Below, in pieces: positions 16,682 through 27,700 of a stretch of DNA of 64,000 nt. The stretch's first letter is position 1, and every line of letters starts with the position of its first letter. Made by a program: the position numbers and the translations under genes. The notes under the pieces were generated by a model. That model searched no databases. It was not told where the DNA came from and worked only from the letters and a program-made list of their open reading frames with translations. Source of the DNA: Subtercola boreus (GTDB taxonomy: Bacteria > Actinomycetota > Actinomycetes > Actinomycetales > Microbacteriaceae); the NCBI RefSeq assembly GCF_003399635.1, contig NZ_NBXB01000002.1:1-64000 (forward strand). Direction: 5' to 3'.

Positions 16682-19089
16682 GACTGGTGCCCCCGGCGTC
16701 GGGCGGCACGTCGTTCGGCACGCCGGGCCCGGAACGAGGCGAGCGAGGTGCGTGCCCGGAGGCGTCGCCAACCGCTTCGTGAGCTCCCCATACCCTTGAC
16801 GATAGCCTCAACTTCGGCCCAGAAACCTTCCACATCTGCCGGTGTCGGTTCACCGGGGCCGAATATGCCGTTGTCGGCACGTTCGGCGACGCCCACCACG
16901 CCGATGGTCGGATAGGCCTCGGCGAGAGTGCTCGCGGTCTCTCGGCGGGTCACTCCGACGGGCACGGGGGTGCCGAGGTCGCCGGCGCGGTCGACGATCT
17001 CGTCCCAGCCCCCGCTCAGCCGGTCTGCGGCCTGCTCCGCGTTGCGGCGGCGCTTCCGCCGGCGGAGTTTCAGCAGCCCGACCACGAGGAGGGGTGCGAG
17101 CAGCACGAGGAGCAGCAGCAGCGAGCCGCCGGCCACGTAGTACACGAAGACAGGGAAGCCGTCCTGCTGGGGCTGCTGGTTCTCGTCGGCATTGTCTGTG
17201 CGCACATCGGGGGGCAGATCGGCCGGTTCCTGCGGCGGGGGCGGCGGCTGCAGTACCTGGGCCTTCGGGTCGGAGCGCGGTTTGGGCGCCTCGGCCGTCG
17301 GAACCTGGTCTTTCGGCGGCGTCGGGTCGAACGGCACCCAGCCCGCCTTCTGGAAGTCGACCTCGACCCAGGCGTGCAGGTCGTCGCCGGTGATCTGCTG
17401 GGCAGCGGATGCTCCCGCGTACTTCTCCGGATAGAACCCCATCACGACGCGGGCCGGGTAGCCGAGTTCACGCGCCATGAGCGCCATCATCACCGCGTAC
17501 TGCTCGTCGTCGCCCACCATCTGGGGCGCGGAGAGCATCGACGAGAGCCGCTCCTCGCCGTGACCCGCGCGGGACGGTGATTCGCCCTCCACGCCATGGC
17601 TGAAGAACCCGTTCTGGCTGAGAGACGTCGCGAGATTGCGGATCTGGGTGAGCGGATCCGAGGCGTCCCCGGCGTAGTTCGAACCGAGTGAGCTGACCGC
17701 GTCGGCCACGCCCGAGACCTTAGGCATGGCGACCGGAGCGATGCTGTCGGTCTTGAGGGCATCATCGCTCGGGATGACCGGGATCGAGACATCCATCGAG
17801 TAGGAGTCGCCCTTGGTGAGGCCGAGCGTGCTGAGGCTGACGCCCGTCGCCGCGTTGTAGTGCAGCGAGTTCGCCAGCTCCTTCGCACGTGCCGTGTCTG
17901 CGCTGAAGGTCACTGCATCGACGGAACCGACATCGGGCACCCACGGGCCGGTGAGGTCGCCGACGGTCACGTCGAGCGTGGCCGGTGTCGTCGGCACGGT
18001 GCTGGCGTTCGCGGACGACGGCACCTCCTCGCTGACCCGTCTGAAGTCTCCGGATGCCGCCGAACCGTCGGCGGCCACGTTGTAGACGATTCCGTCGTAG
18101 GCGTCGAGAGTCGCGAGCCTCACCCTCGCGTTGTCGGGGAGGCCCTGCACGGTGAAGAGCACGTTCTTCTTGTCATCGCGCACGTATTTTCGGAAGGAGA
18201 CCAGCGGGCTGGCGTAGTCGTGGATGTCGAGCGGCGGCTCGATCTGATCGCGCAGAGCGTCGCGGGTGACGGGTTGCCCGGCAGCGCCACCGGCAACAGC
18301 ACCGATGACCAGTGCGACCACGACGAGGCCGGCGCCACCGGCGAGGCGTGTTGTGCGGAGACTCCGGGCCGCAGAGAGCTGCGCCGGATCCGCGCCGGCC
18401 GCAGCGGGGCCCGAGCCGCCGCTGCCAGCCGCAGAGCCGAGCTGGTCCCGCCGGTCGGCCGCCAGTTCGGTACGCCGCACGGCCCACCAGCTGAGGGCGA
18501 CGCCGATGAAGACCGCACCCTGCAGCACGGGGAGTGCGGCATCCCGCGTGCCGAAGACGATCGCGGCGATGAAATATGCCGCTGCAGGCATGAATGCCCA
18601 GGCCGCGCTGCGCCGGAACCGGAGGGCCAGGCTCAGGGTGAGAACCGATGCCACAAGGCTGAGGAGCAGCGGCACCACGAGCGTGCCCGGGAAGCCGCCG
18701 ACCGGCGTCTGGAGGGTGAGCACGTCCTTCCAGGAGAAGATGATGCCGAGCACGAGCTGCCGGAGGGATTCGAGAGTGGGCACGACGCCCGCGATGGCGG
18801 CTGACGGCACCGCGAGCAGGGATCCGAACAGAAGGTAGGCGACCAGCGTGAGTGCGGTGAGAATGAACAGGTTGAGACGGAACCGTGCTCCCAGGGCGGC
18901 GATCACGGAGCCCAGAACGAGCCCACCGCCGGCCGCGAGCACGAAGCCGCTGCCGCCGAACGCCGGCGCGAATCCGACGAGCCCCGACACCAGGAGCGCG
19001 AGCATGGCCGCGCAGTCCAGCGCCGGCCGCCAGAACGGCCGGGGCCGCGTAGGCGCGGGTGCCCGGCCCTCCACCCTCCTGCCGGCCAT
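16678..19089 (-). CDS. Transglutaminase-like membrane protein (TgpA type) lacking the usual Cys
   Basis: An 803-aa protein. The N-terminal part holds about six transmembrane helices. An extracellular part of about 400 residues ends in a transglutaminase-core domain (GYPARVVMGFYPEKY, then DDLHAWVEVDFQKAGWVPFDPTPP), and one more transmembrane helix and a cytoplasmic tail follow. The His (LHAW) and Asp (FDPT) of the catalytic triad are present. The position normally holding the Cys reads VGDDEQYAVMMALMAREL, with Asp where family members have G-x-C-E. It is therefore probably not an active transglutaminase and may bind or scaffold. The ATG overlaps the DUF58 stop codon by 1 nt. MoxR, DUF58 and TgpA-type genes commonly occur together. 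Confidence 0.85.
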   Translation of the reverse strand: MAGRRVEGRAPAPTRPRPFWRPALDCAAMLALLVSGLVGFAPAFGGSGFVLAAGGGLVLGSVIAALGARFRLNLFILTALTLVAYLLFGSLLAVPSAAIAGVVPTLESLRQLVLGIIFSWKDVLTLQTPVGGFPGTLVVPLLLSLVASVLTLSLALRFRRSAAWAFMPAAAYFIAAIVFGTRDAALPVLQGAVFIGVALSWWAVRRTELAADRRDQLGSAAGSGGSGPAAAGADPAQLSAARSLRTTRLAGGAGLVVVALVIGAVAGGAAGQPVTRDALRDQIEPPLDIHDYASPLVSFRKYVRDDKKNVLFTVQGLPDNARVRLATLDAYDGIVYNVAADGSAASGDFRRVSEEVPSSANASTVPTTPATLDVTVGDLTGPWVPDVGSVDAVTFSADTARAKELANSLHYNAATGVSLSTLGLTKGDSYSMDVSIPVIPSDDALKTDSIAPVAMPKVSGVADAVSSLGSNYAGDASDPLTQIRNLATSLSQNGFFSHGVEGESPSRAGHGEERLSSMLSAPQMVGDDEQYAVMMALMARELGYPARVVMGFYPEKYAGASAAQQITGDDLHAWVEVDFQKAGWVPFDPTPPKDQVPTAEAPKPRSDPKAQVLQPPPPPQEPADLPPDVRTDNADENQQPQQDGFPVFVYYVAGGSLLLLLVLLAPLLVVGLLKLRRRKRRRNAEQAADRLSGGWDEIVDRAGDLGTPVPVGVTRRETASTLAEAYPTIGVVGVAERADNGIFGPGEPTPADVEGFWAEVEAIVKGMGSSRSGWRRLRARTSLASFRARRAERRAARRRGHQS

Positions 19090-20630
19090 CAGGCGTTCAC
19101 CCGCCGGAGTGCGGGGGCGAGATCGGTGAGGTCACCGATCGTGAGGAGAGTGAGCTCCCCGATCATCCGCCGCCCGACCGGTGCGCCCGGTTGGCAGCGC
19201 ACAGCGATGACCGTGACGCCGAAGGGGAGTTGCACGGAGGCCTTCCGCATCTGCGTGGGCGTGACGGACGCGCCGAAGAGCAGCACGGCGACCGAGGCGT
19301 TCGGCACCGCTTCGCCCGCCGTCTTCGCGAGGTGCACGATCGATTCACGGCTCTGCCGCTGCTCGATGCCGGAGAGATCGTCGAGCAGGCGCCGCCCGGT
19401 CTCTGTGTGCAGCGTCTGCGACTGCACCATCACCGTGACGTCCCGCTCCTCGATGAGAGCCTGGATGCCGAGCGATCCGCACGACGAGACGGCGAGTTCG
19501 AACTCGTCGGGGTCTCCGTAGTCGGCAGGGCTGGTCGAGAGGGCCAGCGCGAGGTGGGAGCGCCGGGTCTCCTCGAACTGGCGCACCATCAGGGTTCCCG
19601 TGCGGGCGCTGGTCTTCCAGTGGATGTTCCGACGGTCATCCCCGGCCACATACTCCCGAAGCGCATGGAACGAGACGTCGTCGTTCGAAAGGTCCTTGGT
19701 CGTCTGGCCCTCGAGGTCGCGGATGAATCCCGCCGACGATCCCTCCAGTCGAACGGTTCGCGGATGCACGTAGAGCTCGATCGCGTCGGTCCACCGGATC
19801 TCCCGCCGAAGCAGCCCCAGCGGGTCGCCGCGCACCGACTTCACCGGGCCGACGTTCAGCACGGCACGGCGCGCGGTCGGGATGCCGAAGAGGTCGTCGT
19901 GCGAGGCGCCCGGCACGAGGCGCGGCACATGGAACGATGCCAGTCCGGCACCCACGGGCAGTTCGATACGCGACGGCAGAAGCGCACGCGCGGAGTCGTT
20001 ACCGATCACGATGCTGCCCACGGCGCGGGTGCCGACGACGACGCGGTTCGCCGCGAGGTTCAGTTTCACGGTGTATGCCGAGCGGCCGACCACGAAGACG
20101 ACGGAGAGCGCGAGCACGGCAAAACTGGCGAACGCGATCACGAGGAGTTCCTGCCAGCCGAACGACAGGCCGGCGATGAGTGCCGCGACTCCGGCGGCGA
20201 GCACGACCCAGCCGAACGGCGAGACGACGGTGAGCACGGGCGAGAGCACGGGCCAGACGGTTCGGGAGGTGGCGCGCCAGGCCGGCTGCGCGGCCCGCAG
20301 CACCGGACGGCCGACGCGCTCGCCCACGACGTGACCGGCCCGACTCGCCTGCCCGCCGGCATTCGCTGCGGAAGCGCGAATGCCGGCCACACGGCCTCCG
20401 ATGCCGGCCACGCGGCTGCTGCTCTCGGCCTCCCTGCGCCCGGCCTGGGCTGCGGCCCGGCGCCCGGCGCTGGCATCGGCGACGAATGGGCGGCCCTGCT
20501 CTGATCCGTCGCGAATAGCGCGGCGGTTTCGTCTGTGGCCGCCCGTTGCGTGATCCGCGTCGGCGTGGCCTTCGGGCGCGCCAGACGCCGGAGGCGCGCC
20601 TGCGGCGCTCTGCGGGTCAGGTGCGGTCAT
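19089..20630 (-). CDS. DUF58 domain protein
   Basis: A 513-aa protein. The first 125 residues are Ala/Arg/Gly-rich and look disordered. Two adjacent transmembrane helices lie at about 135-180. The DUF58 domain follows, with the hallmark SFHALREYVAGDDRRNIHWKTSARTGTLMVRQFE and a vWA-like C-terminal fold. DUF58 proteins act with MoxR ATPases, probably in assembling or inserting extracytoplasmic proteins. The MoxR gene is immediately upstream, but an intrinsic terminator (20679-20713) lies between them, so the rest of the locus is expected to be expressed at a lower level or from another promoter. No strong ribosome binding site precedes the ATG. Confidence 0.88.
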   Translation of the reverse strand: MTAPDPQSAAGAPPASGAPEGHADADHATGGHRRNRRAIRDGSEQGRPFVADASAGRRAAAQAGRREAESSSRVAGIGGRVAGIRASAANAGGQASRAGHVVGERVGRPVLRAAQPAWRATSRTVWPVLSPVLTVVSPFGWVVLAAGVAALIAGLSFGWQELLVIAFASFAVLALSVVFVVGRSAYTVKLNLAANRVVVGTRAVGSIVIGNDSARALLPSRIELPVGAGLASFHVPRLVPGASHDDLFGIPTARRAVLNVGPVKSVRGDPLGLLRREIRWTDAIELYVHPRTVRLEGSSAGFIRDLEGQTTKDLSNDDVSFHALREYVAGDDRRNIHWKTSARTGTLMVRQFEETRRSHLALALSTSPADYGDPDEFELAVSSCGSLGIQALIEERDVTVMVQSQTLHTETGRRLLDDLSGIEQRQSRESIVHLAKTAGEAVPNASVAVLLFGASVTPTQMRKASVQLPFGVTVIAVRCQPGAPVGRRMIGELTLLTIGDLTDLAPALRRVNA

Positions 20631-20678
20631 CGGGAGGGCCTGTTCGTCGGGGTGGGAGAGAGAGTGGTCTCGGGATGG

Positions 20679-20713
20679 AAAAAAGCGGCGGGGCGGGTGG
20701 TCGTCAGCCCCGC
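20679..20713 (-). terminator. Intrinsic terminator between the moxR-like and DUF58 genes
   Basis: Read on the minus strand, GCGGGGC and GCCCCGC form a 7-bp GC stem around a 12-nt loop, and CGC-TTTTTT follows. It lies 43 nt past the moxR-like stop codon and 49 nt before the DUF58 start, dividing what otherwise looks like one operon. Confidence 0.72.
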
Positions 20714-20756
20714 ATCGCAGGGTGGGCGCGGCACGCCGGCCGTGCGCTCCGCGGGG

Positions 20757-21728
<972 letters not shown>

Positions 21729-21757
21729 GCTCAAAGTTGTCTTCTCCTCAACCCGAG

Positions 21758-24700
21758 TTACCAGGTGACGTGGTTGGATTCGAACGATCCGCTCGGGCCG
21801 TCGATGGTCGCGTAGACCGACGATCCGGTGAATCCGAAGTAGGCGTTGTTCGTGAGGGTGACGTTTCCGCTCGCCCCGACGTTGACCGTCTTGGTGAGCC
21901 AGGAGGTCTTGCAGCCGCCGCCGCTGGCGCAGTTGCTGCGGTAGGTCACCGTGTAGGAGCCTGGCTTCGCGTCGGTGATCCGGAGCTCCACGTAGGCGCA
22001 GCCGGAGGTCGAGCACTCCGAGTTCCGCACGGGCGCGCCCTTCGCCACGTTCACAGCAGTCAGGATCGGCTCGGCCCGGCTCGTCGCCTCCGCGGAGGCC
22101 GTTCCGCTCACCTGGCCGGCGTTGTCGACCGTGCGGGCGGCGATGGTGTGCCGCTGGCTGTAGCCGTCGCCGACCACACGGCTGCCGCCGGCTGCGCCCA
22201 CGTTCTCCCAGCCGCCGCCGTCGATGCTGATCTCGATGTGGAAGTCCTGGCCGTTTCGCTCCGGTGCGCCCCAGGTCACGGTGACGCTCTTCGCGTTGTC
22301 ACTCGCGCTCGCCGTGGGGTCGCCGGGTTTCCCGAACGGGCTGACCGTGTTGGATGCCCCGCTGGCAGGTCCCTGGTAGGACTCCCCGTCGAGCTGAGTG
22401 ACTGCTCGAACCTTCACGCTGTACGAACCGTTGTTCGGCACGCCACTCCGGATGACCTTGTCCCCGGGCATCCCGATCCAGCCGCCGCCATTGACGCTGT
22501 ACTGGTAGGCGAGTTCGCTCTGCCGGGCACCCTTGCCGTCGGCGGCCCCATACGAGACGGTGACGGTGTTGTCGCCGGCGCTGGCCTGCACGTTCGAGGG
22601 TGCGCCCGGGGCCACGAAGGCGCGGCGCGGCGCTGACTCGCCCGAGCTCTCACTCGTGCCCGCTTTGTTCCTGGCGGTGAGCGCGAACGTGTAGTTGGTC
22701 TCCGAGTAGTCCACAGGAATGGCCTGGGACGTCTCGCCCGCGCCCGGCGTGAGGGTGCGGATGACCGTACCCCCGCGAATCACCTGGAGCGAGTAGCCCT
22801 TGATCGGGTCTCCGTTGGCTGCTGGGGCCTTCCAGTTGACCTGCAACTGGGCCTGGTCGCCGACCGGGTCGAGGCGGGTGACGGTGGGTGCGGCGGGAGC
22901 GTCGGGCTTCCCGGCCGGGATCTCGGCAGCCGAGTACGGGCTGAAGTCGCTCGGGCTCGGCGCGCGGTTCACGGCCTGCACCCGCACCTCGTAGGGGGTG
23001 CCGTTGTCGAGCCCCTCCCACTTCACGGTGTTGCCGGTCACTCCGGTCTTCTGGATGGCGCCCTTCGCGGGCGCGGGCGAGATCTCGAGGTTGTAGGAGG
23101 TCACCGGCGAACCGGTGGTGTTCGGCGTGACCCAGTTCACCGTGATGCTCTTGTCTCCGAAGACGAGGGTCGGCGCCGCGGGGCGGTCGGGGCGGGCATC
23201 CGGCCTCGCCACCGCAGACGCGGGAGACGGATCGGATACGCCGACCGCGTTCGTCGCCGTGACGGTGAAGGTGTACTCCACGTTGTTGGTGAGTCCGTTC
23301 AGCGTGCACGTCGTCGAGGCGCACTGCTTGCTGTAACCCTGCGGGCTCGACACGGTGTAGCCCGTGATCGGGGCGCCGTTGTCGCTCGGCGGTGTCCAGG
23401 AGAGAACGACGGTCTTGTCCTGGATGGAGGTCACTGACGGGGTCGTCACGTTGTCGGGCCGGCCCTGCACGGTGAGCTGGATGCGGCCGTCGGCCTCGCG
23501 GGACGGATCGTTCGTGGCGTCGGAGATGCGGTACCGCACGACCATCGTGCCGACGAAGTCCGCGGCGGGGGTGACGTCGACCTGGCTGCCGTTGATGCGC
23601 GCGGTGCCGTTGCCGGTCTCGACGAACGTGTCGAGGATCTTCAGTGGGGTGTCGGGGAACGGGTTGAAGTCATTCCCGAGCACGTCGACCGTGCGCGTCT
23701 TGCCCTGGTCGGCCTTGGCCACGACGTCATCGCGAGCGAGCGGTGGCGGCTCGACGGTGTTCAACACTGTGACTGTCACGACGCCGGTGCCCGGCTCGCT
23801 CTGGCCATCGTCGGCCGAGATCTGCAGGCTCGAGGCACCCCGTGCGGCTGAGGCGCTCGCAGAGACCGTGAGGGTGTTGCCGTCGATCTTCGCGTCGATT
23901 CCGGATGCCGGGTCGTTCGTGATGCGATAGACGAGCTTGTCGAGGTCGCCCTTGTCGGCGTCACGCGACAGGGTACGCAGATTCAGTGTCTCCGGTTTGC
24001 CAGCCGCCGCGACGCTGAGCGGGCCGCCGATGAACGTCGGCGAGTGGTTGACCGTCGACACCACGGTGATCGGGATGACCAGGGTGGCCTTGTGGCCTTC
24101 AGGATCGTCGGGCCCCGTGCCGTCGGTCACCTCGAAGTTCAGGGCGTCGGGCCCGAAGTAGTCGGCGTTCGAGGTGTAGCTGAGGGTTGTGGCATCCGTC
24201 ACCAGCGAGGTGCCGTTCGCGTGCGACGCGCTCACCTTGCCGGCCTCGGTGATGCGCACCGACTTGCCGGGGGCGACGAGCACGTAGTCGCTGAGCGCCA
24301 CGCTCACGGTCTCACCGCTGTTCACCGTGATCGGCTTGGTGCCGGGCTTCAGAGTCGGCGCCTCGGTGTCGGTTCCGGGCGCGTAGACGAACGCCGACGC
24401 GGTCAGGCCGTCGACGTCGGTCACCGTGTAGGTGATGATCTGTGCCGCGGGCTGCAGGATGACCGTGAGTTGGCCATCGGCGGTGACGCTGGCGTTCGGG
24501 TCGGTCACCGAGACCTTCAGATCGTCGACGGTGCCGTCGGGGTCGTCGTCGTTCTCCCGTACTGGAACAGTCGTCGACGCCTTGCCCATCACGTCGGCGA
24601 CGCCGATGATGTCGTCGCGCGCGATCGGTGCCACGAGCTGGGCGTTCGGATCGACGCTCACCAGCAGGGCGCCGACCGCCGTTGCCCCGTACTGGTCGAC

Positions 24701-27700
24701 GACCGTGTACTGCACGGTGTACTGGCCGGGAGTCGACGGCGCCTTCACGACGACGCGGCCGCGCTTGATCTCGGCGGTCATCCCGTCGGGCAGCTGCAGG
24801 CCGTTGTCGCGAAGCGCGATCGGGTCGCCGTCGGGATCGGAGTCGTTCGCCAGCACGTCCACGGCGACGCTCCGGCCCGGCCGCACGCTCACGGCGTCGG
24901 GCACCGCGTAGGGGTTCTGGTTCGCCGCAGAGCTCGGCACGATCCCCACCTGCACTGTCGCCGTCGCCTCAGCACCGAGGCGGTCGCGCACGGAGTAGGT
25001 GAACGTATCGGTGCCGGTCGACACCGGGTAGGCCTCGTACTCGAGCCACGACTCGCCGACGTTCACGATGCGGCCCTTGCTGGGTGCGCTCGCCTGGCCG
25101 ACCAGCTGCACGGAGTCACCGTCGGGGTCGATGCCGTCCAGCGTGATCGGAATGGGCACCGTCGTGCCCTGGAGCGCCCGAACGGTCACATCGCGCGGGC
25201 GGGGCGGCGAGTTCGCCCCGGCATCAGCGCCCACGATCTGGATGGTCACATAGCCGGCGTCGCGCTGGCCCTGGCTGTCGACGACCTCGTAGGTCGCGTA
25301 CACCGTCTTCGCCGTGGGTCCGGCCTTGAAACGCAGGGTGTCCTGCGCCACGAACATGTCGCCGTCGGCCGGGTCGATCAGCGGGTCGACGAGCTTCGGC
25401 GCGAGCGTGATCGTGTCGCCGTTGGGGCTGTAGTCGTTGGCGAGAACCGGGATGGTCGCGACATCCCCTGCCCGCACGGTCACGCTGTCGTCGACGGCGA
25501 CCGGCGGCAGCAGCTTCGCCGGGGCCGGCACGGGGATGATGTAGACCTCGCCGACCGCCGACTTCGAACCGTTCGTGACGGTGTAGTGGATGGTCGTGGG
25601 GCTCGTGATGCCGGGAACATCGGTGACGCGGAGCGTCTCGTGCTCCAGTACTTCCACGCTCACTCCGGAATCGGCGGGGTTGTCGATCGACTGCACGGCG
25701 AGGATGCCGCCGGCCGGGTCGAAGTCGTTGCCGAGCACGTTGACGAGCACGCTGTGGCCCTTGGTGAGCAGGGCGACGTCGCGCACGGCGATGGGTGCGG
25801 CATCCGTCGCCACGTCGGCGAGAACATCCACTCGCACCAGGTTCGTCGACGACTTCGGACCGTTCGTGACGGCGTAGGGCACGTAGTAGGTGCCGGGCGT
25901 CGGCGAGACGAAGCTGAAGGTGCCGGTGGTGTAGTCGGGAACGACCGTCGCGCCGGCGACCTCGTTCACCTTGGCGAGCCGGAGTTGCGTGCCGCTCGGG
26001 CTCAGGTCGTTGAGCAGCGGCGACGCGGTGACCTGCTGGTTCGGCCTCGTGATGTAGTGGTCGGCGTTCGTGAGGGGGGGCAACGTGCCAGCGGCCTGCA
26101 TCTCGAAGTGGATCGTGCCCTCGGTCTCGGCCGTGCCGTCGGAGACGGTGACCTTCACGTCCTTCCGGCCGGGTTCTGCGTCGAGCGCAGTGAAGGTGAT
26201 CTGGCCGTCGGCCCGGAACTGCACCTGGTTGGCGCCGTCGGCCGTTGCGCTCGTGACGAAGACATCGTCGCCGTCGGGGTCGATCCAGTCGGGCAGAACG
26301 TTGTACGACACTGTCGAACCCTGCTCGACGGGCACGGACGCGATGCGCTTCTCGGTCGGCGCGCTGTTCGTGCCGGTCGCGCTCACCGTCAGGGTGACCG
26401 AGGCCGTGTCCTGCCCGCCCCGGCCGTCGTCGGCCGTGTACGTGAACGTGTTGCCGCCCGTCGCGCCGGCCGGAACCGTGATCTGCAGAGCCGCCCCGTT
26501 CAGAATGGGCTCCACCGTTCCGAGCGTGGGCTGTGCGCCGGTGAGGCTCGCCGTCAGCACGTCACCGTCGGGGTCGGAGTCGTTGTCGAGCACCGGCAGG
26601 ATGGTCGTTCTGCCCGCCCGCACGCCGAACTTGTCGTTCGCGGCGATCGGCGGATTGTTCTGCTCGGTGCGGTTGGGCAGCACCTGCTGCAGCACGTCTT
26701 CGGGGGTGTCGTCGTTGTCGTCCTTCTGGGTCTGGTCGGCGGGGGGAACGACGTCGTCCCAGTTCTCGACCTTCTTCATGTCCTGGTTGACCAGCCAGAC
26801 GGCCCCACTGGTGAGGTCGTTCAGCACTACGACATCACGATTGACGCGGAAGAGCAGGTCGGCGTTGTCGCCCAGTCCGTCGATCGCCCGGGCGACGTCG
26901 TTCGCGCTGCCCTCGCAGTCGCGGAGGTAGGTGGAGACGCCCGACCAGGCCGCGTAGGCGCAGCCGCCGAGCTGCACCGGCGCTGTCGCGCGGCCCGCCG
27001 CCCCCGTGCTGCTCGGGGGCCCGTCGACCGTGGTGGCGTCGCTTCCGTCGAGCGGCTGTTCGATGAGCGCCGTCGGGGTGGCGATCAGCACGGTGGCCGA
27101 CTCGGGGCCGTTCTGCTGCAGGATGCCGCCCTTGGCGCTGTCGAGCGTGACAGTCTTGCCGCCCGGCAGGAAGACGGTGCCGTTCACACTGTCGAAGACG
27201 ACCGCATCGGTGCCGACGGTGGCCAGGGTGAGCTTTGCGTCGTCGGCGACAGCGGGCAGGGCGCTGGTGGTGATGTCGGGGCTCTTCGAGGTGGTGCCGG
27301 TGCGGGTGTCGACGGTGGGGGCGGCGCTCGCGGTCGGCGTGGGCGTGGCGGCGCTCCCGGCGGCCGGGGCGGTCGCTGCCGGGGTGGCTGCGTCGGTGGC
27401 GGGAGCGTCTGAGCTCTGCTCATCCGGGACCGGCGCGGCCTGGGCATCCGCCGGGATCGTCACGAGCGTGCGGTCGGTCAGTGAGAGGCCATGGATGCCG
27501 CCACTGCTGTCGACGGTGGCGGAAGCCCCCGATCCCAGGCGGTAGAGCGGCGCCTGCGGGGCAGGCAGGAAGCTGGCGAGCGACTCGGGCGACGTGGCCC
27601 AGAGCATCCCGCTCGCCGGGTCGAGCACCGACAGCGTGTCGGCCCCGAGCGAGACCTGCGCGTCGGTGGGCACGGCGACCGGGTTGCCGACAGACACCGT

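Noticed and set aside
24044-27412. A 1122-codon open frame on the plus strand
   Set aside because: It is antisense to the Ig/FN3 gene. Its composition (His, Arg, Val, Asp-rich) is that of a shadow frame in high-G+C DNA, and the minus-strand frame shows clear repeated domains.
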